DNA from: Clostridiales bacterium
Lineage (GTDB): Bacteria > Bacillota > Clostridia > Oscillospirales > Oscillospiraceae
Length of the DNA: 64,000 bases
NCBI GenBank assembly: GCA_003150355.1
Contig: QAMJ01000012.1
Coordinates: forward strand, 124,001-188,000
Direction: 5' to 3'
A program made the translations under genes and the position numbers. This document shows, one piece after another, positions 1 to 7,796 of the stretch. Positions within the stretch are counted from its first letter, which is position 1. Every line of letters begins with the position of its first letter. The notes below the pieces were generated by a model, which was not told where the DNA came from, did not search any database, and saw only the letters and a program-made list of their open reading frames with translations.

Positions 1-5
1 TCTCC

Positions 6-38
6 AAAGCCGCAGGATCGATATCCCGCGGCTTTTTT
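6..38 (+). terminator. Rho-independent terminator before thiT
   Basis: AAAGCCGC pairs with GCGGCTTT around a 14-base loop and is followed by a run of six T. It sits about 40 bases before thiT. Because thiT is classically controlled by a TPP riboswitch, this could be the expression platform of a riboswitch whose aptamer lies before the window, but no aptamer sequence is visible, so it may equally be the end of an upstream gene. Confidence 0.7.
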
Positions 39-78
39 ACGTCCCTGCTTCCGATGGAAGAATTGGAGGAAAGAAAAA

Positions 79-651
79 ATGAAAAGCAAAAGTCATCTCA
101 AGCTCCGCGCCCTGTGCGAGGGCGCTGTCATGGTAGCGCTGGCGCAGGTGCTCAGCTATGTCAAGCTCTTTGAGCTGCCGCAGGGCGGCTCGGTCGGCAT
201 AGGCATGCTGCCGATATTCATCTACTGCGCACGCTGGGGCTTTGGACCCGGTATGCTCGCGAGCATCGTATACAGCTTCCTGCAGCTGATGTTCGACGGC
301 GGCTTTGCCATCGGCTGGCAGTCCGTCCTCGGCGATTATATCATCGCCTACTCCGTGCTCGGCGTTGCAGGGCTTTTCCACAAGAACAAGTACGGCCTGC
401 TCATCGGCACTGCAGTCGGCTGCGCGGCGCGCTTCCTCGTGCACTACATCGTCGGCGCGACGGTGTGGGGCGAATATATGCCGGACACCTTCTTCGGCAT
501 GACGATGACAACGCCCTGGTTCTACTCCGCGCTCTATAACGGCAGCTACATGCTCATCGACATGATCTTCTGCCTGCTCCTCGGCTGGCTCGCCTACACG
601 CTGATCGGCAAATACATCCGCGGCGAGGATATCGAAGCGCTGAGCAAATAA
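79..651 (+). CDS. thiT: ThiT, ECF-type thiamine transporter substrate-binding subunit
   Basis: This 190-residue integral membrane protein matches ThiT (YuaJ), the S component that binds thiamine and pairs with the shared ECF energizing module to import it. The sequence is almost wholly hydrophobic, with about six membrane segments, and has the family features of a short basic N terminus (MKSKSHLKLRALCEGAVM), a long hydrophobic core with GxGxxPIF near residues 40-50, and a WGEYMPDTFFGM loop near residue 132. The length is normal. The start follows GGAGG by 10 bases. The next gene is thiamine pyrophosphokinase, so uptake and activation of thiamine are encoded together. No ECF A or T subunit is nearby; those are normally shared and encoded elsewhere. 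Confidence 0.93.
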   Translation: MKSKSHLKLRALCEGAVMVALAQVLSYVKLFELPQGGSVGIGMLPIFIYCARWGFGPGMLASIVYSFLQLMFDGGFAIGWQSVLGDYIIAYSVLGVAGLFHKNKYGLLIGTAVGCAARFLVHYIVGATVWGEYMPDTFFGMTMTTPWFYSALYNGSYMLIDMIFCLLLGWLAYTLIGKYIRGEDIEALSK

Positions 652-668
652 ATACCGCTTATCTCTAC

Positions 669-730
669 ATTTACCGGCCGTGATGTGCTATAATACCCTC
701 AACAGGTATTATATGGCCGGTAAATTTTTA
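669..730 (+). terminator. Two-tier hairpin with T run between thiT and thiN
   Basis: An 11-bp outer stem (669-679 with 715-725, ATTTACCGGCC/GGCCGGTAAAT) encloses a perfect 8-bp inner stem (690-697 with 705-712, ATAATACC/GGTATTAT), and the outer stem runs into TTTTT. It looks like an intrinsic terminator or attenuator that lowers thiN expression relative to thiT. Confidence 0.75.
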
Positions 731-755
731 TGTCTTGGCCAAGAAAGGAGACTGC

Positions 756-1403
756 ATGAAAGGTCTGTGCGCGATAATTTCCGGCGGAGAATATTCGCCG
801 ATGGACGATATAAAGGCGGCGGAGTACATCATCGCCTGCGACCGCGGGTACAGCTACGCTAAGCGCAGCGGCATTGTCCCCGACCTGCTGCTCGGCGACT
901 TTGACTCCTACACGGGCAAGCTCCCCGAGGGCGCGGCAGTCGAACGCCTGCCGCGGGAAAAGGACGACACGGACACGATGCACGCGGTACGCCGTGCGCT
1001 GGAGCTGGGCTTTACGCGCATCAGCCTTTACTGCGCGCTCGGCGGGCGGCTCGACCATATGCTTGCAAACCTCCAGGCCGCATCCTATGCGGCGGAGCGC
1101 GGAGTGCCGGTGCAGCTGTTCAGCCGGGGCTGCGAAGCGTATATCTTCTCCGGCGGGAGCGTCCGCATCCCGGCGCGCGCGGGCTGCTCGCTGTCGGTGC
1201 TGTCGCTCTCCGACCGGTGCACGGGCGTGAGCATCACAGGTGTCAAGTACCCGGTCGAGCACGCGACGATAACAAACCGCTTCCCTATCGGCACGAGCAA
1301 CGAGTGGCGCGGCGAGGCACACATAAGCCTTGAGAGCGGCATAATGGCGGCACTGCTGTGCCGCATGCCGGGGAGCGATACCGCGGCGAAAACTTTCTGT
1401 TGA
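756..1403 (+). CDS. thiN: Thiamine pyrophosphokinase
   Basis: This protein transfers pyrophosphate from ATP to thiamine to make TPP, acting in the cytosol on thiamine brought in by ThiT. At 215 residues it is the usual length. Family motifs are in order: ACDRGY at 28-33, LLLGDFDS at 44-51, KDDTDTMHA at 69-77 and GGRLDHMLAN at 96-105; the Asp residues bind metal and nucleotide. The C-terminal half is the beta-rich thiamine-binding part. The ATG at 756 was chosen over the in-frame TTG at 735 because AAAGGAG lies 5 bases upstream of it. The stop codon overlaps the -35 box of the rpmH promoter. Confidence 0.93.
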   Translation: MKGLCAIISGGEYSPMDDIKAAEYIIACDRGYSYAKRSGIVPDLLLGDFDSYTGKLPEGAAVERLPREKDDTDTMHAVRRALELGFTRISLYCALGGRLDHMLANLQAASYAAERGVPVQLFSRGCEAYIFSGGSVRIPARAGCSLSVLSLSDRCTGVSITGVKYPVEHATITNRFPIGTSNEWRGEAHISLESGIMAALLCRMPGSDTAAKTFC

Positions 1404-1429
1404 CAGGCTGAGATAATTTAGTATATAAT
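1400..1429 (+). promoter_or_regulatory. Consensus sigma-A promoter for rpmH-rnpA
   Basis: TTGACA at 1400-1405 and TATAAT at 1424-1429 are both perfect and separated by 18 bp. The -35 box overlaps the thiN stop codon. A strong match is expected for a ribosomal protein gene. Confidence 0.88.
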
Positions 1430-1462
1430 AACCACTCGGCGGCACTGTCCGCCGAGTGGTTA
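1429..1462 (+). terminator. 14-bp perfect hairpin overlapping the rpmH promoter
   Basis: TAACCACTCGGCGG (1429-1442) pairs perfectly with 1449-1462 across a six-base loop, followed by CTTTT. It probably terminates thiT-thiN transcripts. It begins at the last base of the rpmH -10 box, so transcripts from that promoter would carry only part of it. Confidence 0.65.
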
Positions 1463-1524
1463 CTTTTGTCAACTACTTCGGGCTTTGCCCGATGTTGAGT
1501 ATCAACCTGAAAGGAGTGCACATC

Positions 1525-1659
1525 ATGCTTCGTACCTACCAGCCCAAGAAGATCCAGCGCAAGAAGGAGCACGGCTTCCGCAAGAGAATGAAGACCGCTA
1601 ACGGCCGTAAGGTTCTTGCCCGCCGCAGAGCAAAGGGCAGAGCAAAGCTCAGCTACTGA
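1525..1659 (+). CDS. rpmH: 50S ribosomal protein L34
   Basis: This 44-residue, very basic protein is L34 of the large ribosomal subunit. It has the invariant start MLRTYQPKK, the central HGFRKRMKT and the C-terminal GRKVLARRRAKGR block, with family-typical length. The ATG at 1525 follows AAGGAG by 8 bases; a longer upstream reading frame is not needed. It heads the conserved rpmH-rnpA-yidD-yidC-jag cluster. In most Firmicutes dnaA lies just upstream in the opposite direction; here the upstream neighbours are thiT and thiN on the same strand. Confidence 0.98.
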   Translation: MLRTYQPKKIQRKKEHGFRKRMKTANGRKVLARRRAKGRAKLSY

Positions 1660-1698
1660 GACACCCCCGGTGAAGCAGGTTTATCGAGAATAATTTTT

Positions 1699-1720
1699 AG
1701 GGCGGAGTGATCCGCCCTTT
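1699..1720 (+). terminator. Weak hairpin between rpmH and rnpA
   Basis: AGGGCGGA pairs with TCCGCCCT and is followed by only two or three T. It probably acts as an attenuator that leaves more rpmH than rnpA mRNA. Confidence 0.5.
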
Positions 1721-1765
1721 AGGTGTTTGTCCGGATAACCGGGCAGACAGGCAGGAGAGCGACTT

Positions 1766-2113
1766 TTGGACGCCAGATGCACGCTAAAAAAGAACAGTGA
1801 TTTCCGCCGGCTCTACTCCAAAGGCAAAAGCGCGGTCACGCCGTATATGGTGGTGTACTGCCGCCGCAGCCGCGAGGCGCACAACCGCACGGGCTACACC
1901 GTGTCCACAAAGCTCGGGCACGCCGTCATCCGCAACAGGGTGCGCCGCAGGCTCCGGGAGATCTACCGGCTCAATGCCCCTGCCCTGAAAACGGGCTACG
2001 ACATCATCATTGTCGCACGCACAAGGTGCGTCGGCGCGGAGTATGCCAAGATGGACAGGGCCTTTCTCTCAGCGTGCGAAAAGCTCGGCCTGATGAAGGA
2101 GACGGCGGAATGA
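1766..2113 (+). CDS. rnpA: Ribonuclease P protein component
   Basis: RnpA binds the RNase P RNA and helps it cleave the 5' leader from pre-tRNA. The 115-residue basic protein has the N-terminal LKKNSDFRRLYSKG helix, a central beta sheet (TGYTVSTKLGHAV) and the signature RNRVRRRLRE at 56-65, which contacts RNA. The length is typical. The start is a TTG placed 6 bases after AGGAGAG; no ATG fits the conserved N terminus. The stop overlaps the yidD start (ATGA), so the two are translationally coupled. The RNase P RNA gene is not in the window. Confidence 0.96.
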   Translation: MDARCTLKKNSDFRRLYSKGKSAVTPYMVVYCRRSREAHNRTGYTVSTKLGHAVIRNRVRRRLREIYRLNAPALKTGYDIIIVARTRCVGAEYAKMDRAFLSACEKLGLMKETAE

Positions 2114-2328
2114 AAAAGCTTATGCTTGCCGCCATCCGCTTCTACAGGAAGAGGATATCTCCGAACCGTCCCCCCTGCTGCCGCTTTATTCCGACCTGCT
2201 CCCAATACGCCATGGAGGCCATTGAGAAGTACGGCGCCCTCAAGGGCGGCGTGCTCGCGCTCCGGCGTATCTGCTGCTGCCATCCGTTTTATCACGGGCG
2301 GCGCGGCATCTATGACCCCGTACCATAG
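2110..2328 (+). CDS. yidD: Membrane protein insertion efficiency factor YidD
   Basis: This 72-residue protein belongs to the YidD family, which sits at the inner face of the membrane and aids YidC- and Sec-dependent insertion. It shows the family signature: a basic amphipathic N terminus (IRFYRKRISP), the Cys-rich CCRFIPTCSQYAMEAI stretch at about 23-38, and a C-terminal RRICCCHPFYHGRRGIYDPVP. The start codon overlaps the rnpA stop in an ATGA arrangement. Upstream in-frame codons belong to rnpA in another frame and are not part of the protein. Confidence 0.95.
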   Translation: MKKLMLAAIRFYRKRISPNRPPCCRFIPTCSQYAMEAIEKYGALKGGVLALRRICCCHPFYHGRRGIYDPVP

Positions 2329-2373
2329 CACCGCAATATCCGCCACACTTAAAGAAACAACAAGGAGATTCCC

Positions 2374-3768
2374 ATGGGCGAATTTATTTGCAAGATCTTT
2401 GCCTGGCCGCTGGTCAAATTCTATGAGCTTACCGGCAGCTACGGCCTCGCCGTCGTGTTCTTCGCGCTTCTTGTAAACCTCCTCATGACGCCTTTCATGG
2501 CGAAGAGCAAGAAGAGCATGATGCGTTCCACGCGCCTGCAGCCCAGGATCCAGGAGCTTCAGAAGCGGCACGAGGGCAACCCCCAGAAGCTCAATGCCGA
2601 AATGCAGAAGCTGTACAGCGAAGAGGGCGTCAACCCCATGTCCGGCTGCCTCTGGTCCCTGATCCCGTTCCCCATCCTTATCGCACTCTACAGCGTCATC
2701 CGCCGTCCTCTGACGAGGATGATGTTCGTCACGCAGGAGGTCGTCGACACCCTGCAGAGCTTCTTCGTCGAGCAGGGCTGGTATATCATCCCTGAGAAGG
2801 CAGACGGCTACGTCGAGATAACGCTCGCCGAGATCACCCACACCCATTGGGACGAGGTGCAGTCCGCACTCGCAGGGAAGATCGACGGCCTGATGAATAT
2901 CGACTTTACCTTCCTCGGCGTCAATCTCGGCCAGCAGCCGGAGTGGAACTTCTTCTCCCACACCGACTGGAGTGATCCTTCCGTCTGGGGTCCGGCGCTG
3001 GGTCTGTTCCTGATCCCGTTCATTTCGGCAGGCCTGTCCTGGCTGTCGATGAAGATCAGCAACATGGCAAACCCCGTGGACAATGCGCAGGCCGCAGCCT
3101 CCATGAAGAGCATGAACATCATGATGCCCCTCATGTCCATCTGGATCTGCTTCATCATGCCCGCCGCAATGGGCATTTACTGGATTGCGAACTCCGTCTT
3201 CGGCATGATCCGCGACTATGTGCTCACCATGAAGTACAAGAAGCAGCTTGACATCGAGGACGCTGAGAAGGCCGCCATCCGCGCCGAGCGCGAGAAGGAG
3301 CTTGAGGCAAAGCGCCTTGAGACCGAGCGCCTCAGAGCCGAGGGCAAGACCGAGGTCAACGCCAACACCAGCAAGAAGAATCTTCGCGCAAGCGAGAAGC
3401 AGAAGAACGAGGAGCGCAAGGCCGCTCTTGAGAGAGCCGAGCGCGCCGCAAGGCGTGAGCGCCTCGGCATCCAGGAGGCCGAGATGCCCGCATCGCAGGT
3501 CGGCAACCGCCGCTACGCACGCGGCCGTGCCTACGTGCCCGATCGTTATTCCAATCCCGAGGCAGCCGAGGAGCAGACGCTCGCCGCCGCTGCCGAGTCC
3601 GAATTCGCCCCGGCGATAGACGAGACCATCCCCGACGATATCCCCGCAGCAGTTGAAGAGACCGCCGCTGAGGAGACTGCAGCAGTCGAGGAAGCAAGCG
3701 CCGAAGCCGCCGGTGAAGAGGTATCCGAGGGCGCAGCGGAGGACGGCTCCGCCAAGACCGAGGAATGA
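2374..3768 (+). CDS. yidC: YidC/Oxa1-family membrane protein insertase
   Basis: YidC inserts membrane proteins alone or with SecYEG. The N-terminal 300 residues hold the insertase core: a first membrane segment near 18-42, a cytoplasmic helical hairpin rich in Lys and Arg (residues 44-85), then NPMSGCLWSLIPFPI near 87-101 and further segments near 205-225, 245-265 and 270-290. There is no long periplasmic P1 domain, as expected in Gram-positives. From about residue 300 to 464 it carries an unusually long charged tail: a Lys/Glu/Arg-rich probable coiled coil and then a Glu/Ala-rich acidic end. Gram-positive YidC tails that bind ribosomes are usually much shorter. It follows yidD by 45 bases and precedes jag, the normal order. 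Confidence 0.95.
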   Translation: MGEFICKIFAWPLVKFYELTGSYGLAVVFFALLVNLLMTPFMAKSKKSMMRSTRLQPRIQELQKRHEGNPQKLNAEMQKLYSEEGVNPMSGCLWSLIPFPILIALYSVIRRPLTRMMFVTQEVVDTLQSFFVEQGWYIIPEKADGYVEITLAEITHTHWDEVQSALAGKIDGLMNIDFTFLGVNLGQQPEWNFFSHTDWSDPSVWGPALGLFLIPFISAGLSWLSMKISNMANPVDNAQAAASMKSMNIMMPLMSIWICFIMPAAMGIYWIANSVFGMIRDYVLTMKYKKQLDIEDAEKAAIRAEREKELEAKRLETERLRAEGKTEVNANTSKKNLRASEKQKNEERKAALERAERAARRERLGIQEAEMPASQVGNRRYARGRAYVPDRYSNPEAAEEQTLAAAAESEFAPAIDETIPDDIPAAVEETAAEETAAVEEASAEAAGEEVSEGAAEDGSAKTEE

Positions 3769-3789
3769 CTTACAGGAGAATTTAACAAT

Positions 3790-4548
3790 ATGATCAAAAC
3801 TTTGGAAAAGTCCGCCCGCACCGAGGACGAGGCCATTGCCGCCGCCCTTGCTGAGCTGGGTCTGGACAGGGACGATGTTTCCGTGGAGATCGTGGAGAGA
3901 GCCAAGTCCGGTTTTCTGGGCATAGGCGCTTCCCCCGCCGTCATCCGCGTCAGCTATGAGGCCGAGGATGAGCCCGCAGCCCCCGCTGCCGCGCCTAAGG
4001 CTGAGGCTCCTGCCGCGCCTGCAAAGGCAGCTGCCGCAGCCGTCGTCGACGAGAACGAGGACTACGCTGAGATCCGCAGGTTCCTCACCGGACTGCTTGA
4101 GCGCATGGGCGTCACTGCCGATATCGAGATCAGCCCCCGCGAGAACGGCGGCGTGAACGTGAACCTCAGCGGCAGCGGCATGGGCGCGATAATCGGCCGC
4201 CGCGGCGAAACGCTCGACGCGATCCAGCACCTGACCAATTACGTTGTCAACCGCGGGAGCGAGAAGCGCCTGCACATCAGCGTCGACGCCGAGTGCTACC
4301 GCAGCAAGCGCGAGGAATCCCTCACACGCCTTGCCGAGAAGATGGCTGAGAAAGCGATCAAGTACAAGCGCAGCATGGCTCTCGAGCCGATGAACTCCTA
4401 CGAGCGCCATGTCATCCACACCGCACTGCAGAATTACGAGGGCGTCACCACAAGCTCCACCGGAGTTGAGCCCAACCGCCGCGTGGTCGTGTCCTACGTT
4501 AAGCCCGACAAATCTGACAACAAGCCCCAGAGCAGAGAGTGGGCCTGA
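3790..4548 (+). CDS. jag: RNA-binding protein Jag/KhpB
   Basis: Jag (also KhpB or EloR) is a cytoplasmic RNA-binding protein linked to cell elongation and, in several Firmicutes, acts with KhpA. Domains in order are Jag_N at about 1-55 with its conserved KSGFLGIGASPA, an Ala/Pro-rich linker (about 58-85), a type II KH domain at about 90-170 with GRRGETLDAIQHL, and an R3H domain at about 185-240 with NSYERHVIHTAL. At 252 residues the length is normal. It starts 21 bases after yidC with its own ribosome binding site and ends the classical cluster. mnmE and mnmG, common next genes, are absent here. Confidence 0.95.
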   Translation: MIKTLEKSARTEDEAIAAALAELGLDRDDVSVEIVERAKSGFLGIGASPAVIRVSYEAEDEPAAPAAAPKAEAPAAPAKAAAAAVVDENEDYAEIRRFLTGLLERMGVTADIEISPRENGGVNVNLSGSGMGAIIGRRGETLDAIQHLTNYVVNRGSEKRLHISVDAECYRSKREESLTRLAEKMAEKAIKYKRSMALEPMNSYERHVIHTALQNYEGVTTSSTGVEPNRRVVVSYVKPDKSDNKPQSREWA

Positions 4549-4598
4549 TCACTTCATTTAATAACTTTATGTGCCCGGCACATCGGAGGTAATTGTAA

Positions 4599-4826
4599 AT
4601 GATATTCGAAAATGTAAGAGATGCCCTCGCAAAGCAGTTTGAGATCGACCCCGAGACCATCACCATGGACACCAGCATTGTAGACGATCTGGGAGCTGAC
4701 TCCCTCGACGTCGTGGAGCTCATCATGTCCCTTGAGGATATGTTCGGCATATCCATTTCCGACGACGACGCAAGCCAGCTCGACACCGTGCGCCGCATCG
4801 TTGAATATCTGGAAAAGCTCCAGTAA
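4599..4826 (+). CDS. acpP: Acyl carrier protein
   Basis: This 75-residue acidic protein is ACP, which carries growing fatty-acyl chains on a 4'-phosphopantetheine arm. The attachment motif GADSLDVVEL is present, with the modified serine at residue 35, and the four-helix pattern and length are standard. The start ATG lies 11 bases after CGGAGG. It stands alone rather than next to fab genes, and ends in a strong bidirectional terminator shared with the convergent trkH. It could be co-transcribed with jag, since only 50 bases separate them and no terminator is visible between. Confidence 0.95.
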   Translation: MIFENVRDALAKQFEIDPETITMDTSIVDDLGADSLDVVELIMSLEDMFGISISDDDASQLDTVRRIVEYLEKLQ

Positions 4827-4847
4827 TCGAAGCTGACCTGAACCTAT

Positions 4848-4886
4848 AAAAATTCCTCGTACCGACCTGGTACGAGGAATTTTTTT
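4848..4886 (+). terminator. Bidirectional terminator between acpP and trkH
   Basis: AAAAATTCCTCGTACC pairs perfectly with 4869-4884 and is flanked by T runs on both strands, so it can end both the plus-strand acpP and minus-strand trk transcripts. Confidence 0.92.
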
Positions 4887-4896
4887 CGTATTTGCG

Positions 4897-6339
4897 TTAT
4901 CTTCTCCACGTAGAGGGCATGAGCATAACGAGTATCGGATAGAGCTCAAGTCTGCCCAGCAGCATCACGAAGGACAGCAGGAGCTTTGACAGGTCGGAAA
5001 ACATACTGTAGTTCCCGTATGGGCCGTTGACGCCGAGGCCGGGGCCGATATTTGAAAGGCAGGCAAGCGACGCGGAAAAGTTCGTCGCGGTGTCAAAGCC
5101 GTCAAGCGAGATAAGCAGCGTACAGCTGAGGATGATGAATATGTACAGGACAAAATAGGTGTGCACGGCCTTGACCGTCTCGGGCGCGACGCGCTTGCCG
5201 TCTATCTGCACGGGGTTCACGCTGCGCGGATGCGCCATACGCCGTAGGTCGGAGAGCGCCGTTTTCACAAGGATCATTGCCCGCGAGAGCTTGAGGCCGC
5301 CGCAGGTGCTGCCGGCGCAGCCGCCTATCAGCATCAGCATGAGCAGCATCCACTTGGAGTACTGCGGCCAGAGAGTATAGTCGACGGTCGCAAAGCTCGA
5401 GGTGCTTATGCTCATGGAGACGTTGAAGAAAGCCTGATGCAGCGCAGTTGCGATGCTGCCGTAATAGCCGCGCGAATAGAGGTTTATCGCGATCGACACG
5501 ACCGCGAAGAGGACGATGCCGACGAAGCAGTGCAGCTCCTCATTTTTGAGCGCAGACTTGGCTCTGCCGGTGAGGATGCAGTAATAAATATAAAAGTTCA
5601 CGCTGAAGAGCAGCTCAAACACCGTGGCGACGACCTCGATATACAGGCTGTTGAACTCGCCGAGGCTCGCATTGCGCGTCGAGAAGCCGCCGGTGCCGGC
5701 AGAAGCAAAGGCGTGGCCGAGCGCTTCATAGATGCTCATGCCTCCGCAGGCCAGCAGCACGAACTCCAGAAGCGTCATGCCGACGTAGATAAGGTAGAGT
5801 ATCTTCGCCGTCTCGCGCACGCGCGGGACAAGCTTGCCGACCGTCGGCCCCGGGAACTCCGCACGCACGATGTGCATCGAGTGCTCACCGCTCATCGGCA
5901 TTACCGCAAGCATGAACACCAGCACGCCCATGCCGCCTATCCACTGGGACAGGAGCCTCCACAGCATGCAGCTGCGGCTGAGCGTTTCAACATCGGTCAG
6001 CACCGTTGCGCCGGTGGTCGAGAAGCCGGAGACGGACTCAAACAGAGCGTCGACAAAATCCGGTATATCCCCGCTCAGGATATAGGGCAGCGCGCCGAGG
6101 AGCGACATGAGCATCCACGCAAGGCCGACCGCAAGGAAGCCGTCGCGCGCGAACAGGTCGGTCGAATCGGGCTTTATGGAGGCCAGCCCCAGCCCGAGCG
6201 CGAGGCTCAGCGCGATGCACAGCACGAACGGGCGCACGTTCTCCCCGTATATTATACCGGCCAGCAGCGGCACCAGCATCAGCCCGGTCAGGCACAGCAG
6301 CACCATACCCAGCACACGGCCCACCATCTTGTAGTTCAT
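4897..6339 (-). CDS. trkH: TrkH-type potassium uptake channel subunit (divergent copy)
   Basis: This 480-residue membrane protein is a TrkH/KtrB-type K+ transporter subunit, third gene in the trkA-trkH-trkH operon. Four membrane-pore-membrane repeats are visible, with pore loops SGFSTTGAT, AGTGGFSTR, STSSFATVD and SNIGPGLG. Loop 3 is unusual: the other copy has STGFGTAD at this place, so one filter glycine is replaced by Ser and the next by Ala. The GGCAGSTCGGLKLSR motif also has Cys where the neighbour has Gly. These changes could alter ion selectivity or gating. The start follows a GGAG-like site 20 bases after the previous trkH. Confidence 0.93.
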   Translation of the reverse strand: MNYKMVGRVLGMVLLCLTGLMLVPLLAGIIYGENVRPFVLCIALSLALGLGLASIKPDSTDLFARDGFLAVGLAWMLMSLLGALPYILSGDIPDFVDALFESVSGFSTTGATVLTDVETLSRSCMLWRLLSQWIGGMGVLVFMLAVMPMSGEHSMHIVRAEFPGPTVGKLVPRVRETAKILYLIYVGMTLLEFVLLACGGMSIYEALGHAFASAGTGGFSTRNASLGEFNSLYIEVVATVFELLFSVNFYIYYCILTGRAKSALKNEELHCFVGIVLFAVVSIAINLYSRGYYGSIATALHQAFFNVSMSISTSSFATVDYTLWPQYSKWMLLMLMLIGGCAGSTCGGLKLSRAMILVKTALSDLRRMAHPRSVNPVQIDGKRVAPETVKAVHTYFVLYIFIILSCTLLISLDGFDTATNFSASLACLSNIGPGLGVNGPYGNYSMFSDLSKLLLSFVMLLGRLELYPILVMLMPSTWRR

Positions 6340-6359
6340 TCTCTATCTCCGAAATGTTT

Positions 6360-7796
6360 TTATTTCTTCCAGAACGAGGGGACAAAAAGCGCCAGCAGCG
6401 GGTAAAACTCAAGCCTGCCCGCAAGCATGATAAACGTGAAAATGAGCTTCGACACCGGCGAGAATATCGCAAAGCTGCCCGCGGGACCTACAAGGCCAAG
6501 GCCGGGACCGATGTTCGACAGGCACGAGATGACCGCTGTGAAGTTCGTCGTCATGTCATAGCCGTCAAAGGAGACGAGAAGCGTCCCCGTTACGAGTATG
6601 AGCGCGTAGAGCGCGCAGAAAACATAGACGGCGCGGACAGTATCGCGGTCTATGCGCTGCCCGTTTATGGCCACGCGCTTCACCATGCGGGGGCTTACGA
6701 TCTTCATAAAGTCGCAGGCCGTGGTCTTTATAAATATCAGCGCGCGCGATAGCTTTATGCCGCCGCCCGTGCTGCCGGCCATCGCGCCTATCAGCATGAG
6801 GATAACGATAAGGCTCTGCGAATATTGCGGCCAGCGCGTGAAGTCCGCCGTGCCGAAGCCGGTGGAGCTGGATATAGTCAGGACATTGAAGAACGAGTAC
6901 CGCAGCGCCTTTATAAAGCCGCCGTACTGATCGGCGATATTGATGCCCATCGTCACCGTCGCGAAGGCGACGATGACGAGATAGCAGCGCAGCTCCTCAT
7001 CGTGCAGCACGTCGCGTATCCTGCCCAGCAGGATGAGATAATAGAGGTTAAAGTTCACGCTGAAGATCAGCATGAACACGGCTATGACCATTTCGATATA
7101 GACGCTGTCAAAGGCCGCGATGCTCGCCGCGCGAGTTGAGAAGCCGCCGGTGCCGGCGGTCGCGAAGGCGTGGAGCAGCGCGTCATAATTGCTCATGCCG
7201 CCGAAGCGGAGCAGCACCGCCTCGATGATAGTCAGCGCGAAATATATGAGATAGAGTATCCTCGCCGTCTGCCGCACACGCGGGACGAGCTTGCCGACCG
7301 TCGGCCCCGGAACCTCCGCGCGCATCAGGTGCATCGAGTGCGCGCCGTTCATCGGCATCACTGCCATGATGAACACCAGCACTCCCATACCGCCTATCCA
7401 GTGCGTGAACATGCGCCAGAACATGCCTCCGCGCGACATGGCCTCGATGTCTGTCATTATCGTCGCGCCGGTCGTAGTAAGGCCGGAGGCCGTCTCGAAC
7501 AGCGCGTCTATATAATTCGGAATATCCCCGCTTATCACAAATGGCAGCGCGCCGATAGCGCTCAGCAGTATCCAGCCCATGCCGACGATGACAAAGCCCT
7601 CGCGCGCAGAAATATCCGTGCTCCCGGGCTTAAAGCGCGTGAGCACGAAGGCCGCCGCGGCGGAAATCGCTATCGTGACGATGAAGCCGAGGACGCTCTC
7701 GCCATAGTACAGCCCCGCGATCAGCGGCAGGAGCAGCAGCACGGCAAGGCACAGCAGTATAAGCCCCAGCGAACGGGCTATCATCCTTGTATTCAT
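6360..7796 (-). CDS. trkH: TrkH-type potassium uptake channel subunit
   Basis: This is the membrane pore of a Trk/Ktr K+ uptake system, gated by the TrkA protein encoded directly upstream. The 478-residue protein has four repeats with canonical filters: SGLTTTGAT, AGTGGFSTR, SSTGFGTAD and SNIGPGLG, each with its glycine. The conserved AGSTGGGIKLSR lies in the second half. Its ATG overlaps the trkA stop by one base (TGATG), so the two are coupled. It is clearly paralogous to the next gene downstream along its whole length, consistent with a tandem duplication. Confidence 0.95.
   Translation of the reverse strand: MNTRMIARSLGLILLCLAVLLLLPLIAGLYYGESVLGFIVTIAISAAAAFVLTRFKPGSTDISAREGFVIVGMGWILLSAIGALPFVISGDIPNYIDALFETASGLTTTGATIMTDIEAMSRGGMFWRMFTHWIGGMGVLVFIMAVMPMNGAHSMHLMRAEVPGPTVGKLVPRVRQTARILYLIYFALTIIEAVLLRFGGMSNYDALLHAFATAGTGGFSTRAASIAAFDSVYIEMVIAVFMLIFSVNFNLYYLILLGRIRDVLHDEELRCYLVIVAFATVTMGINIADQYGGFIKALRYSFFNVLTISSSTGFGTADFTRWPQYSQSLIVILMLIGAMAGSTGGGIKLSRALIFIKTTACDFMKIVSPRMVKRVAINGQRIDRDTVRAVYVFCALYALILVTGTLLVSFDGYDMTTNFTAVISCLSNIGPGLGLVGPAGSFAIFSPVSKLIFTFIMLAGRLEFYPLLALFVPSFWKK

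Noticed and set aside
1996..4419. An 807-codon open frame on the minus strand opposite yidC and jag.
   Set aside because: It is the antisense shadow of GC-rich coding DNA: the plus strand encodes rnpA, yidD, yidC and jag with clear homology and ribosome sites, while the antisense product is low-complexity Ala/Gly/Leu/Val.
5437..6405. A 322-codon plus-strand frame opposite the first trkH.
   Set aside because: Antisense shadow; the minus strand encodes a conserved membrane protein with intact pore motifs.
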